Source: Desulfovibrio sp. TomC (GTDB taxonomy: Bacteria > Desulfobacterota > Desulfovibrionia > Desulfovibrionales > Desulfovibrionaceae). Taken from it: DNA of 55,195 nt. This document shows positions 42,801 through 52,438 of this stretch, piece after piece. Positions within the stretch are counted from its first letter, which is position 1. Each line of letters begins with the position of its first letter. The stretch lies in contig NZ_JSEH01000029.1 in NCBI RefSeq assembly GCF_000801335.2, forward strand, positions 1 through 55,195, written 5' to 3'. The notes beneath the pieces are model-generated. The model did not search any database. It saw only the letters and a program-made list of their open reading frames with translations, and was not told where the DNA came from. Position numbers and translations under genes: made by a program.

Positions 42801-42836
42801 TGGTCTAGCTTGCGCTTTGGTCTGATTCTGGTCTAG
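42801..42836 (+). repeat. TGGTCT direct repeats upstream of the integrase
   Basis: Three copies of TGGTCT(A/G) at 42801, 42818 and 42829 between the tRNA terminator and the integrase start. They may be recombinase or excisionase arm-type binding sites, as often found next to att sites; pattern only. Confidence 0.4.
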
Positions 42837-42882
42837 TGAGTAGTGTCTAAGAGTGTCCAATCACGAGATAAGGGGGGCGCAA

Positions 42883-43887
42883 ATGGCTACCTTCCGCAAG
42901 CGCGGTTCATCTTGGAACGTGCGCATTCAGAAAAAAGGGCACCCCGTCGTGTGCCGGACCTTCGACGTTTTGGCGGACGCTGAGCGGTGGGCGAAGGGTG
43001 TAGAGTCGGATATTGATCGTGGCTCGGCCGCGTATCTGCCTGCCGCCCGAGAAGCCGAAAAGGTGACCCTGGCCGAAGCGATCACCCGATACGTCCAAGA
43101 ACGGGTGCCTGAGCTGGCGACATCTTACAGGGTCCAAAAACGGGCTGAGGCGATTGCGGCCAGACCCTTTGCGGCTCGGCCGCTGGCTGCGATCCGGGGT
43201 AAGGATATTGCCGATTTCATCCGGGAGCGGCAGGGCGAAGGGGTGGGGTCGCAAACGGTTATTCACGACTTGAACACGATTTCAAAAGTATACGAGATTT
43301 GCCGCCGAAACTGGGGGATGGTCGCTCTCGACAATCCCGTCAAGCTCGTGGACAAGCCCAGTCTGCCAGTAGGGCGTGTTCGGCGCCTCAATGATGATGA
43401 GGAAAAGCGATTGCTCGCGGAATGTGATTCCGAGTTTTCGCTTATCATTCAGTTTGCTCTGGCGACGGCCATGCGTCGCGGCGAAATAGCTGCCCTGACC
43501 TGGGAGAACGTCAACCTTCAGCGGCGAACCGTTTTTCTTCCAAAAACAAAAAACGGCGAATCGCGAACAGTGCCGCTTTCGCCGGATGCACTGACAGTGC
43601 TGGCTTCGTTGCCTCGGGCGATTTCGGGCCGCGTGTTCCCCTTGTTGCGTGACCCGGATCGGGCTTCAAAATTGATGGCGCGGGCGGCGCGAAGGGCGGG
43701 GCTAGAGGATCTTCATTTTCAAGACCTCCGGCATGAGGCGACAAGCCGACTGTTCGAGGAAACCGACCTGGATGTGATGGAGATCAAGGGAATCACGGGC
43801 CACAAATCCATGCAGATGTTGGCCCGGTATGCCCATTTGCGGGCGGGGCGGCTGGCGGATCGGTTGGCGGGAAGTTCTCGGACATAA
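42883..43887 (+). CDS. Tyrosine-recombinase integrase
   Basis: 334 residues from the ATG at 42883 (GGGGGG upstream). A small N-terminal DNA-binding segment (FRKRGSSWNVRIQKKG), a SAM-like core-binding domain and the catalytic domain: Arg198 (ATAMRRGEIAALTWENV), Lys223 (KTKNGESRTVPL), Arg283 (FQDLRHEATSRLFEE), His307 (GHKSMQML) and the Tyr316 nucleophile (ARYAHL). The first position of the box II His-x-x-Arg is Gln280 here. Located directly after tRNA-Arg, its probable integration target. Composition is slightly AT-richer than the core genes. Confidence 0.93.
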   Translation: MATFRKRGSSWNVRIQKKGHPVVCRTFDVLADAERWAKGVESDIDRGSAAYLPAAREAEKVTLAEAITRYVQERVPELATSYRVQKRAEAIAARPFAARPLAAIRGKDIADFIRERQGEGVGSQTVIHDLNTISKVYEICRRNWGMVALDNPVKLVDKPSLPVGRVRRLNDDEEKRLLAECDSEFSLIIQFALATAMRRGEIAALTWENVNLQRRTVFLPKTKNGESRTVPLSPDALTVLASLPRAISGRVFPLLRDPDRASKLMARAARRAGLEDLHFQDLRHEATSRLFEETDLDVMEIKGITGHKSMQMLARYAHLRAGRLADRLAGSSRT

Positions 43888-44015
43888 GGACCTTGAGGAT
43901 AGTGTAACTCCTGGTCTTCGCCTCACACTTTTTGAAAGTCTTGGAGTGAGCTGGTCTGAAAAGTCTCAGACAGGTCACCCCTGTACACGTCCTTGAAGTT
44001 GACAGCACACGGCGT
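43888..44015. other. Junction region behind the integrase
   Basis: No gene recognised. Contains a short inverted repeat GTCTGAG...CAGAC near 43958-43976. The minus strand carries an open stretch in a different frame just after the trehalose synthase remnant (reads YDRADMASVQLNAV), which I could not assign; it may be debris of a deleted gene. Confidence 0.4.
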
Positions 44016-44204
44016 TCAACTGGACGCTGGCCATGTCCGCGCGGTCGTACAGATCGCCTCGATACCCAGGCGCTCCAGATAATCCAGTTTGCCGATCAAT
44101 CCCTTGAAATCGCCAATGCCGTCGCCGTCGCTGTCCGCGAAAGAACGTACATGCAGTTCATAGATGATGGTCTTCTGGTACCATTGCGGATCGATTGGCA
44201 GCAT
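44016..44204 (-). pseudogene. 5' remnant of a trehalose synthase / GH13 alpha-amylase gene
   Basis: The first ~50 codons match the start of TreS-type maltose alpha-D-glucosyltransferases: DPQWYQKTIIYELHVRSFAD then SDGDGIGDFKGLIGKLDYLERLGIEAI, after which similarity stops and the frame ends within 12 codons. A good ribosome site (GGGAGG) precedes the ATG. The remaining >500 residues of the enzyme are gone. Divergent from the treZ operon, so it was probably part of a larger trehalose/glucan cluster cut by recombination near the integrase. Confidence 0.75.
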
Positions 44205-44260
44205 GCCGGCCTCCCTGTTCTCCGGATTAGCTCAAATGAGAGAATCTCCTTCAATAGACC

Positions 44261-44305
44261 TTGACCTTATATGAGAAAAAATGTCTATCCTTATCTTGTG
44301 TACTC
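44261..44305 (+). promoter_or_regulatory. Candidate promoter for treZ-treY-GH57
   Basis: TTGACC (44261-44266) with possible -10 boxes TCTATC (17-nt spacer) or TATCCT (19-nt spacer). It implies transcription starting near 44295-44300, which would exclude the ATG at 44281 as start and favour the ATG at 44368 for treZ. Confidence 0.35.
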
Positions 44306-44367
44306 CTGCCTCGCGTCACAATGATCCGGCCGGACGGCAGACCTGTGCGCACGGAGTATGGGACCGC

Positions 44368-46389
44368 ATGGGAATCGACACACTCATCCCGGGGCCGCGA
44401 CCCCTGCCGGAGGTCGGCCATCGAAAAATCGGCCCCGATACCTACCGGTTTTGCCTGTGGGCCCCGCGGGCCGATACGGTCGAACTGGAGCGCATCGCGC
44501 CTTTGACTGGGAAGGAACGGTCCCGCTTGGACCCAGGCGGGGAAGCCGGCTGGGAAACGCCCTGGACTGTGACTGGGCGTCTGGCCATGGCCCGATTAGG
44601 GGACGGTTACTGGCTCGCTGAGGACAACGGGCTGGCCCTGGGGGATCTCTACCGTTTCCGTCTCGATGGGGAGCGCAGCCGGCCCGATCCGGCTTCCCCA
44701 CATCAGCCCCATGGCGTCCACGGCCCGTCAGCCCTGGTGGACCACGGCTCCCACCAGTGGCGGGACGCCGGCTTCACGCCCCCGGCCCTGTCTGAACTGA
44801 TCCTGTACGAGATGCATGTGGGCGTTTTCACCCCAGAGGGCACGTTGTCCGCGGCCGGGCAGCGCCTGGACGATGTGGCCGCCCTGGGCGTGACCGCCGT
44901 GCAGGTCATGCCCGTGGGGCAATTCCCGGGTAGGCGCAACTGGGGATACGACAGCGTGTATCCATTCTCCGTGCACCACGCTTACGGTGGTCCCGAAGGA
45001 CTTAAGCTCTTCGTGGATGCCTGCCACGCCAGGGGACTGGCTGTGGTCCTGGACGTGGTCTACAACCACCTCGGACCGGAAGGAAACTACCTGCGTGACT
45101 TCGGCCCCTACTTTACCACCAGCCACAAGACACCTTGGGGCGATGCCCTCAACTACGACGGCCCGGACAGCGACCATGTCCGCCACTTCTTTTTCCATTC
45201 TGTCCTGCATTGGCTCGACCACTATCATGTGGACGGCTTCAGGCTGGACGCCACGCACGCCATTTTCGACCAGAGTCCCCGGCCCTTTCTAGGGGAATTA
45301 GCCGAACTGGCCAGGCGCTACGCCGCCCGTCATGGCCACCGGCCCTATTTGTTCGCCGAAAGCAATTTGAACGACCCCAGGTTGGTCCTGCCGCCGGGCC
45401 GTGGTGGGCTTGGCCTGTCGGGCATCTACAATGAGGATTTCCATCACGGTGCGCACGCTTGGCTCACCGGCGAACGGCACGGCTACTACGCGGATTACGG
45501 ACGCATGAAGCACCTCGCTGCGGCCGCGACCCAGGGATTTGCCTACTCGGGCCAGTACTCCGCCTACCATCGCCGTGGGCATGGCGCGGATTCGGCTCGC
45601 CTGCCTGCCTGCGCCTTGACGGTATTTTTGCAGAATCACGACCAGACCGGCAACCGAGCCCACGGGGAACGCCTGGCCACCCTGGTCGGATTCGAAGCCA
45701 ACAAGGCCGCAGCCGGCTTGCTGCTGCTTGGCCCGTTTCTCCCTCTGCTCTTTATGGGCGAAGAATACGGGGAGGACCACCCGTTCCTTTATTTCATCAG
45801 CCATCACGATCCCGACTTGATCCAGGCTGTGCGGACAGGACGGCTGGAGGAGTTCGCCGGACTGGGTGATGGCCGGCTCCCACCGCCCGATCCGCAGGAC
45901 GAGCGGACCTTTCAGCATTCGAAGCTGCATTGGGAAAAACGGACCACCGGCCAGCATGGGCTGCTGCGCGACTGGTATGAGGAACTGATCCGCCAGCGCA
46001 AGCGCCTGGGCCTGACCCAGGCCGGAAACGGACATCCCCGAGCGCTTTGGGCCGATGAGCAAGGCCTGCTCGTTCTCGAAGGAACCTACGGCGCGCTGCT
46101 TCTGGTCTGCCTGTTTAACTTGTCCGCAGCGCCCCTGCGCGTGGCGACCGACCGGTTGGGCCTGGAGGTATGTCCCGGCAGGGCGTCCGCCCACGCCCAA
46201 CCGGCCGGGTCCGATCCAACCGGCGCGGTCGGCCGGGAGGCCCCGGCCGGTATCTGGCATCGGCTGCTCGACTCGTCAGAGGTGCGTTGGGGCGGGCCGG
46301 GCGCGACCATGCCGCAGGTCCTTTTGGGCGAGGCACTTCTCCCCCCCTGGTCCATGGCTGCCTATGTCCGCAAGGAGTTTCGCCCATGA
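44368..46389 (+). CDS. treZ: Maltooligosyltrehalose trehalohydrolase
   Basis: 673 residues from the ATG at 44368 (GGAG upstream, and a natural N-terminus PGPRPLPEVG before the CBM48-like domain); the frame is open from 44281. It releases trehalose from maltooligosyltrehalose, the product of TreY. Early beta domain: YRFCLWAPRADTVELE. GH13 barrel: WGYDSVYPFSVHHAYGG, VVLDVVYNHLGPEGNYL, nucleophile Asp294 in VDGFRLDATHAI, acid/base Glu331 in YLFAESNLND, and FLQNHDQTGNRAHG. The stop overlaps the treY start as ATGA. Confidence 0.93.
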   Translation: MGIDTLIPGPRPLPEVGHRKIGPDTYRFCLWAPRADTVELERIAPLTGKERSRLDPGGEAGWETPWTVTGRLAMARLGDGYWLAEDNGLALGDLYRFRLDGERSRPDPASPHQPHGVHGPSALVDHGSHQWRDAGFTPPALSELILYEMHVGVFTPEGTLSAAGQRLDDVAALGVTAVQVMPVGQFPGRRNWGYDSVYPFSVHHAYGGPEGLKLFVDACHARGLAVVLDVVYNHLGPEGNYLRDFGPYFTTSHKTPWGDALNYDGPDSDHVRHFFFHSVLHWLDHYHVDGFRLDATHAIFDQSPRPFLGELAELARRYAARHGHRPYLFAESNLNDPRLVLPPGRGGLGLSGIYNEDFHHGAHAWLTGERHGYYADYGRMKHLAAAATQGFAYSGQYSAYHRRGHGADSARLPACALTVFLQNHDQTGNRAHGERLATLVGFEANKAAAGLLLLGPFLPLLFMGEEYGEDHPFLYFISHHDPDLIQAVRTGRLEEFAGLGDGRLPPPDPQDERTFQHSKLHWEKRTTGQHGLLRDWYEELIRQRKRLGLTQAGNGHPRALWADEQGLLVLEGTYGALLLVCLFNLSAAPLRVATDRLGLEVCPGRASAHAQPAGSDPTGAVGREAPAGIWHRLLDSSEVRWGGPGATMPQVLLGEALLPPWSMAAYVRKEFRP

Positions 46390-49205
46390 TCGTCGCCCCC
46401 CTGGCCACTTACCGACTCCAACTGCGCCCGGAATTCGGTTTCGAGCAGTGCCGGCGGATCGTGCCCTATCTGGCGGCGCTCGGCATTACCCACATCTACG
46501 CCTCCCCCATCTTCAAGGCCCGGGCGGGCTCCACCCACGGCTACGACGTCTGCGATCATCAAAAACTGAATCCCGAACTGGGCACGCCTGAAGCGTTCGA
46601 ACAGCTCATGGCCGAATGCAAGCAGCAGGGACTGGGCTGGATCCAGGACATCGTGCCCAACCACATGGCCGTATCCGGCGACAATGACATGCTGGTGGAC
46701 CTTCTGGAAAACGGGGAATCTTCACGGTATTATCATTTCTTCGATATCGAATGGAACCACCCCTACAAAAGCATGGCTGGGCGGATGCTGGCCCCCTTTT
46801 TGGGCGTCTACTACAGCCAAGCCCTGGAAAATGGCGAGATACAGATACGCTTTGGCGAGGACGGTTTCAGCGTCCACTATTATGATATCAAGTTTCCCTT
46901 GCGCATCGATTCCTACGGAAAGATACTCACCTACAACCTGAGATCCCTGCGGGACAGCATTGGCCTGGAGAACATTGATTATATAAAAATTCTTGGCATC
47001 TTGTACAACATAAAAGCCGTGACCGGAGAAAAACGGGAGTCCGAGTATTATACCCAGATTTTTTTTATCAAGCGCCTTCTCTTTGAGATGTATCAGTCGA
47101 GCCCATCGCTGCATCAGTTCATCGACGCCAACGTCAGAATATTCAACGGCCAGGGCAACGACGGGGAAGGCGATCGCTTCGCCCTGCTCGACGATCTGCT
47201 CTCCGAACAGTTCTACCGGCTTTCCTTCTGGAAAGTGGCTGGAGAGGAGATCAACTACCGGCGTTTTTTCAGCATCAACAACCTCATCTCCTTGCGCATC
47301 GAGGATGAAAAGGTTTTCAGCCACACCCACAAGCTCATCTTGCAATACCTTCACGATCAGACTTTCTCCGGCCTGCGGGTGGACCACATCGACGGCCTCT
47401 ATGATCCCTCGCTCTACCTGCAGCGACTGCGGGGGCAAGCTCCAGACGCCTATATCGTGGTGGAAAAAATCCTCATGCGCCATGAATCGCTGCCGGCTTT
47501 TTGGCCGGTCCAGGGAACCACGGGCTACGATTTCATGGCTCTGGCCTGCAACCTGTTCGTCCATGCCGACCAGGAAACGGCCTTCCAGAAGGCCTACGCC
47601 GGGTACGCCGGAATACGACAGTCCCTGGATGCGATCCTGGCTGAGAAGAAAAAGAACATCATCAAGCGGCACATGGCCGGGGACGTGGACAATCTGGCCC
47701 GGCTGGTCAAAACGCTTTCCAGTATGGACCGGCAAGGCATCGACATCACCATGGCGGCGCTCAAGCAGGCCATCGCCGGTCTTCTCGTCCAATTCCCCAT
47801 CTACAGGACCTACCTCAGCCACGAGGCCTTCCGGCCGCTCGACCTGTCCTACATCCGGGCCGCGATCCGCCAGACCCGCCGGGCCAACCCGGACCTGGAT
47901 TTCGAACTGGACTTCCTGGAGCGCTTCCTCTTGCTGGAATTCGGCGAAACACTCGTGGCCGCGGGCAAGCGGGAATGGACCAATTTTGCCATGCGCTTTC
48001 AGCAGGTGACCGCCCCACTCATGGCCAAGGCCATGGAGGACTCCACCTTCTACGTCATGAACCGGCTGCTCTGTTTAAATGAGGTCGGCAGCGATCCCGG
48101 CCGATTCGGCCTGACCGCCGAGAAATGGCATGCAGCCATCCAGAAACGCATGGAGTCCTGGCCCGCGACGATGAACGCCTCGGCCACCCACGACACCAAG
48201 CGGGGGGAGGACGCCCGTTTGCGCTTGGCCGCCCTCTCGGAGATGCCGCAGGAATGGACCGAGACCTTGAAGGTTCTGCGCCAGGCGACCGGAGGGAAAC
48301 GAGGAAGGGGCCAAACCTCCCAGGCCCCGGACCGCAACGAGGAGTACTTTCTCTACCAGACCTTGCTGGCCCACCTGCCCTTTGACGAGACGGAGCGGGC
48401 TTCCTTTCCGCAGCGGCTTCGCGCCTATCTGATCAAGGCCATGCGGGAAGCCAAGGAGCGCTCCAATTGGCTGAGTCCCGACGAGCAGGGCGAGCAAGCC
48501 TACGGCGACTTCGCCGAAGCCCTGCTCAAGCCGGGACCGGGCAACGTCTTCCCCGGCCGGTGCGAGCCATTGCTGAAAAGAGTTGCCCAGGTGGGCATGG
48601 TCAATTCCCTGTCCCAAACCCTCCTTAAAATCGCCGCTCCCGGCGTCCCGGATTTCTACCAGGGCACGGAGTTGTGGGACTTCTCCATGGTGGACCCGGA
48701 CAACCGCCGGCCAGTGGATTACAGCCGGCGACAAAAGGTCTTCAAGGAAATCAATGGGGCCTTCGAGGCTGACAGCAAAAAACTCGCGCACCAGCTTATT
48801 GAGCATCCCGAGGACGGCCGCATCAAGCTGTTCCTGATCTGGCGAGGTCTGCAAACCCGCCAGGACTTTGCTGAACTCTTCCGCAAAGGGGACTACCGGC
48901 CGCTGGCGTTTACGGGCGTGCGACGAGAGATGGCCTTCGGTTTCGCCAGGAGGCTGGGCGGGGACATGGTCCTGATCGTGATCCCCAGGCTGTTCGCCAA
49001 GGCTGTCGGCGAGGAAGCCCATTTTCCCCTGGGGGCGTTCTGGGAGGACACGGCCCTGCTTTCACCGGAGCCGAGGCTATTCACCGACGTGTTCACCGGC
49101 CGGGAGCTGCCTGCCGAGAGCGCTCTCTATCTCACTGAGATTTTCCGTGATCTTCCATTTGCGCTCCTGGTTTCCCGGATTGCGGAGCCGACGGCTCCAG
49201 CCTGA
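46386..49205 (+). CDS. treY: Maltooligosyltrehalose synthase
   Basis: 939 residues, longer than the minimal ~700 of the family but within range. It isomerises the reducing-end linkage of maltodextrins to trehalose. Starts MIVAPLATYRLQLRPEFGFE with the family opening; then ASPIFKARAGSTHGYDVCDH, DIVPNHMAVSGDND, the barrel segment SGLRVDHIDGLYDPSLYL with the nucleophile Asp, VVEKIL with the acid/base Glu, and SATHDTKRGEDARLRL. The C-terminus includes PGVPDFYQGTELWDFSMVDP. A central segment (around 46.96-47.10 kb) is AT-richer. Translationally coupled to treZ. Confidence 0.94.
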   Translation: MIVAPLATYRLQLRPEFGFEQCRRIVPYLAALGITHIYASPIFKARAGSTHGYDVCDHQKLNPELGTPEAFEQLMAECKQQGLGWIQDIVPNHMAVSGDNDMLVDLLENGESSRYYHFFDIEWNHPYKSMAGRMLAPFLGVYYSQALENGEIQIRFGEDGFSVHYYDIKFPLRIDSYGKILTYNLRSLRDSIGLENIDYIKILGILYNIKAVTGEKRESEYYTQIFFIKRLLFEMYQSSPSLHQFIDANVRIFNGQGNDGEGDRFALLDDLLSEQFYRLSFWKVAGEEINYRRFFSINNLISLRIEDEKVFSHTHKLILQYLHDQTFSGLRVDHIDGLYDPSLYLQRLRGQAPDAYIVVEKILMRHESLPAFWPVQGTTGYDFMALACNLFVHADQETAFQKAYAGYAGIRQSLDAILAEKKKNIIKRHMAGDVDNLARLVKTLSSMDRQGIDITMAALKQAIAGLLVQFPIYRTYLSHEAFRPLDLSYIRAAIRQTRRANPDLDFELDFLERFLLLEFGETLVAAGKREWTNFAMRFQQVTAPLMAKAMEDSTFYVMNRLLCLNEVGSDPGRFGLTAEKWHAAIQKRMESWPATMNASATHDTKRGEDARLRLAALSEMPQEWTETLKVLRQATGGKRGRGQTSQAPDRNEEYFLYQTLLAHLPFDETERASFPQRLRAYLIKAMREAKERSNWLSPDEQGEQAYGDFAEALLKPGPGNVFPGRCEPLLKRVAQVGMVNSLSQTLLKIAAPGVPDFYQGTELWDFSMVDPDNRRPVDYSRRQKVFKEINGAFEADSKKLAHQLIEHPEDGRIKLFLIWRGLQTRQDFAELFRKGDYRPLAFTGVRREMAFGFARRLGGDMVLIVIPRLFAKAVGEEAHFPLGAFWEDTALLSPEPRLFTDVFTGRELPAESALYLTEIFRDLPFALLVSRIAEPTAPA

Positions 49206-49312
49206 CCGGCTGTCCTGTCCTGCATGCCCAGGGGCCCGGACGGCATGCCCATTCCCTAAAGGATTGCGCCCCACGGGGAACAGTGTGCGCGCAACAAAGA
49301 GGAGTCAACGCG

Positions 49313-51763
49313 ATGGAGCGCTACGTCTGTATCCACGGGCATTTCTACCAGCCCCCCAGGGAAAATCCCTGGCTGGAAGCCATCGAGATTCAGGACTCCG
49401 CCTACCCCTTCCATGATTGGAACGAGCGCATCGCGGTCGAATGCTACGCGACCAACGCCCAGTCGCGCCTCCTCGACACCCAGGGGCGGATCGCGCAGTT
49501 GGTGAACAACTACGCCAACATCAGCTTCAACTTCGGCCCGACCGTCTTGCTGTGGATGCGCCAATTCGCACCCGAAACCTACAGGGCCATCGTGGAGGCC
49601 GACCGGCTCAGCCAGGAGAAGTTCGCGGGCCATGGCTCCGCTCTGGCCCAACCCTATAATCATATGATCCTGCCACTGGCCAACCGTCGCGACAAACGCA
49701 CACAAATTGTTTGGGGCATCCGGGATTTCCAGTACCGCTTCGGCCGCGCTCCGGAAGGGATGTGGCTCCCGGAGACGGCCGTAGACCTCGAAACCCTGGA
49801 CATCATGGCCGATGCGGGCATCACCTTCACCATCCTCGCCCCGCGGCAGGCGTCCAGGGTCCGGCCTTATGCATCGGAAGAGTGGATGGATGTGAGCGAT
49901 GGCAGGATCAATCCGGGCCTAGCCTACCGGATAACGCTCCCCTCGGGACGATTTATGAATGTGTTTTTCTATGATGGCCCCATTTCCCAGGCTGTTGCCT
50001 TCGAAGGTCTGCTCAACAACGGCGAGGACTTCGCCCAAAGGCTTCTGAGCGGATTTCCCGATGACAGCGCCGGTCCAACTGGTCCCCATCTGGTCAATAT
50101 CGCCACGGACGGCGAAAGCTACGGCCATCACCATCGCGGCGGCGAGATGGCGCTCACCCGCGCCATTGAGTACCTGGAATCCAACGGCCTGGCCCGCTTG
50201 ACCAATTATGGCCAGTACCTCGAGGAACATCCGCCGATTCACGAGGTGATGATCTACGAGAACAGTTCCTGGAGCTGCATCCACGGGATTGAGCGCTGGC
50301 AATCCGATTGCGGTTGCAACAGTGGATCGCACCCACACTGGAACCAAGCTTGGCGCGCTCCCCTGCGCGAGGCCCTGGATTGGTTGCGGGACGCCATCAA
50401 CGCGGTCTTCGAGCCGACAGCAGTCCGGTATCTGTCCGATCCATGGGAGGCCAGAAATGCCTATATCGACGTGGTGACGGAGCGCTCGCCTGAACGGCTG
50501 GCCGAGTTCCTGAGCCACCATTCGATCCGCCCACTCAGGCACGAAGAAGAGATCATTGTCCTTAGTCTCATGGAACTGCAACGCCACGCCATGCTCATGT
50601 ACACCAGCTGTGGCTGGTTCTTCGACGAGCTCTCGGGCATCGAGACGGTGCAAGTCATCCAATATGCCGGCCGGGTTTTACAGCTCGCGGATCAGCTGTT
50701 CATCGGCTGCTGCGAGTCGGAGTTTCTCGAACGTCTGGGGCAGGCCAAAAGCAACATTGCCGAACACCAGGACGGACGGGTCATCTTCGAGCGTTTCGTG
50801 CGTCCGGCCATGCTCGATTTGGTGCATGTGGGAGCCCACTTCGCCATAAGTTCTCTGTTTGGGGAAATAGCCGAACACAGCCAAGTCTATTGCTACTCGG
50901 TCGTTACTGAAGACTACAGAATTTTTCGGGCCGGGAACACCAAGCTCGTGATCGGAAGGCTGATGGTCTTTTCAGACATCACCCACATGTTCAGCACCTT
51001 TTGTTTTGGCGTCCTGCATCTGGGGGATCACAACATCACGTGCGGTATCGGCGAATATCAAGGCTCGAAACGCTACGAATCCCTGATCAACGACCTTTCA
51101 GAAGCATTTTCCAAAGCCGATTTTCCGAAAACGATTCTGGTGTTGGGCGAACACTTCTTGCCGTCCACCTATTCGCTGACTTCACTTTTTTCCGATGAGC
51201 GGCGCAAAGTCCTCAACCTGATCATGACCCCGACCCTGGCCGAAGCCGAAGCCGCCTTCGGCATGCTCTACGAACATCATGCTCCACTGATTCGCTTCCT
51301 CAACGGTTCCGGCACGCCACGGCCTCAGGCGTTGGCCATCGCCGCCGAACTGAGCCTCAACTCCAAAATCCGCATGGCGTTTGAGAACCATGTCCTCGAG
51401 TTTCAGACCGTGCAGCCTCTGCTCGAAGAGATCCGACTGGCCGGAGCACCACTGGACGTGGCCGGGCTTGGGCATCTGCTGCAAAACAATATCAAAAAGA
51501 TGGCCGAGGGACTGAGCGAACAGCCCGAGGATGTCTCCCGCATCGAGCGTTTGAACAAGGCCATGGCGTTGGTGGGCAAACTTCCCTTCGAGGTCAACAA
51601 CTGGATCGCCCAAAACATCTGCTTTACCATCCTAAACGCCCACTGGCCCTCTTTCAAGGAACTGGCGGATCAGGGAAACGGCCCTGCGCAGGAATGGCTG
51701 CAAAGCGCTCGGCTGCTGGCCGATAACTTTTTCGTGCAATTGCCGACGGAAAGAGTCAGCTGA
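49313..51763 (+). CDS. GH57-family glycosidase with DUF3536 domain
   Basis: 816 residues from the ATG at 49313 (GAGGAG upstream). GH57 barrel motifs: ERYVCIHGHFYQPPRENPW at the N-terminus, EGMWLPETAVDLETL with the likely nucleophile Glu154, and NIATDGESYGHHH with the likely acid Asp266. A DUF3536-type C-terminal half follows (from roughly residue 300), including the SCIHGIERWQSDCGCNSG block. Members act on alpha-glucans; specificity (amylase, branching or debranching) cannot be read off. Third gene of the trehalose module, 107 nt after treY; it may supply or trim the maltodextrin substrate. Confidence 0.85.
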   Translation: MERYVCIHGHFYQPPRENPWLEAIEIQDSAYPFHDWNERIAVECYATNAQSRLLDTQGRIAQLVNNYANISFNFGPTVLLWMRQFAPETYRAIVEADRLSQEKFAGHGSALAQPYNHMILPLANRRDKRTQIVWGIRDFQYRFGRAPEGMWLPETAVDLETLDIMADAGITFTILAPRQASRVRPYASEEWMDVSDGRINPGLAYRITLPSGRFMNVFFYDGPISQAVAFEGLLNNGEDFAQRLLSGFPDDSAGPTGPHLVNIATDGESYGHHHRGGEMALTRAIEYLESNGLARLTNYGQYLEEHPPIHEVMIYENSSWSCIHGIERWQSDCGCNSGSHPHWNQAWRAPLREALDWLRDAINAVFEPTAVRYLSDPWEARNAYIDVVTERSPERLAEFLSHHSIRPLRHEEEIIVLSLMELQRHAMLMYTSCGWFFDELSGIETVQVIQYAGRVLQLADQLFIGCCESEFLERLGQAKSNIAEHQDGRVIFERFVRPAMLDLVHVGAHFAISSLFGEIAEHSQVYCYSVVTEDYRIFRAGNTKLVIGRLMVFSDITHMFSTFCFGVLHLGDHNITCGIGEYQGSKRYESLINDLSEAFSKADFPKTILVLGEHFLPSTYSLTSLFSDERRKVLNLIMTPTLAEAEAAFGMLYEHHAPLIRFLNGSGTPRPQALAIAAELSLNSKIRMAFENHVLEFQTVQPLLEEIRLAGAPLDVAGLGHLLQNNIKKMAEGLSEQPEDVSRIERLNKAMALVGKLPFEVNNWIAQNICFTILNAHWPSFKELADQGNGPAQEWLQSARLLADNFFVQLPTERVS

Positions 51764-52141
51764 ACATCACCTGATCGGCGAACCGGCCGGCTGCGTTCGT
51801 CCTTTAAGAAAGCAACGCCCAAAGATGCAATGTCATTTGGAAGAATTGCGCGAACATATGCACGGCATACCCTGGCCCAGGAAGTCGTTATGCCAGTGTA
51901 GAGAACTACAACAGCTATCCCTGCGCGTACCAATCGCTCCCTTGAAGAGCCTGAGTGTTTTTAGGGTACGGCTTATTTCTGGAACAAGCCAGGCATTCGG
52001 CCAATGCGAATCACGGAACTATCCAGCACTGTTAACGCACTGTCCGATTTAACAAGGTTGTTGAGCATCTCATGGAAAGGCTAGATCAGTTAACATCAAG
52101 TTCAAACGTCTGATTGAAGATTTCCAAAAAGGGAGGGAATC
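51764..52141 (+). other. Intergenic region behind the GH57 gene
   Basis: 378 nt with composition closer to 50% GC than the surroundings, and no credible gene. Contains TTTAAG/CTTAAA-poor, mixed sequence and no strong hairpin; a ribosome site for the lipoprotein gene ends it. Probably spacer or degraded DNA. Confidence 0.4.
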
Positions 52142-52438
52142 ATGACCATGCGACCGGGAACTCGATGGGCGATGGGGCTTTTTCTGGCGGTTATTCTGTC
52201 CGGCTGTGCAGTTTCCGTGGGCTTGGTGCCACCACCGCCAGCCGGCTATGTCCGGGTGGTGGCAGCCGAGTCGCTCCATGTTCGCACCTGCCCTTCTGTG
52301 AAGTGCGAAGCTAGTACCGTTGTGTACAACGGCCAGGCACTTCAGGTGTACGAATACCAGGGCAACTGGGCCAGGGTATTGGTCATCGACTCGGGAGTGC
52401 TGGGTTGGGTGCAAGCAAAATATCTGGCCCTGCCGTAA
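52142..52438 (+). CDS. SH3-domain lipoprotein
   Basis: 98 residues. Lipoprotein signal with lipobox LSGC (FLAVILSGCAVSVG). After a Pro-rich linker, a bacterial SH3 (SH3b) domain: VVAAESLHVRTCPSVKCE, then ALQVYEYQGNWARVLV and LGWVQAKYLAL. SH3b domains usually bind cell-wall peptides. GGGAGG lies 5 nt before the ATG; a second in-frame ATG is two codons later. Localisation inferred as outer- or inner-membrane-anchored periplasmic. Confidence 0.85.
   Translation: MTMRPGTRWAMGLFLAVILSGCAVSVGLVPPPPAGYVRVVAAESLHVRTCPSVKCEASTVVYNGQALQVYEYQGNWARVLVIDSGVLGWVQAKYLALP

Noticed and set aside
44281-44367. N-terminal extension of treZ (29 residues from the ATG at 44281)
   Set aside because: No ribosome site, a candidate promoter overlaps it, and the residues do not look like a TreZ N-terminus; the start at 44368 is preferred.
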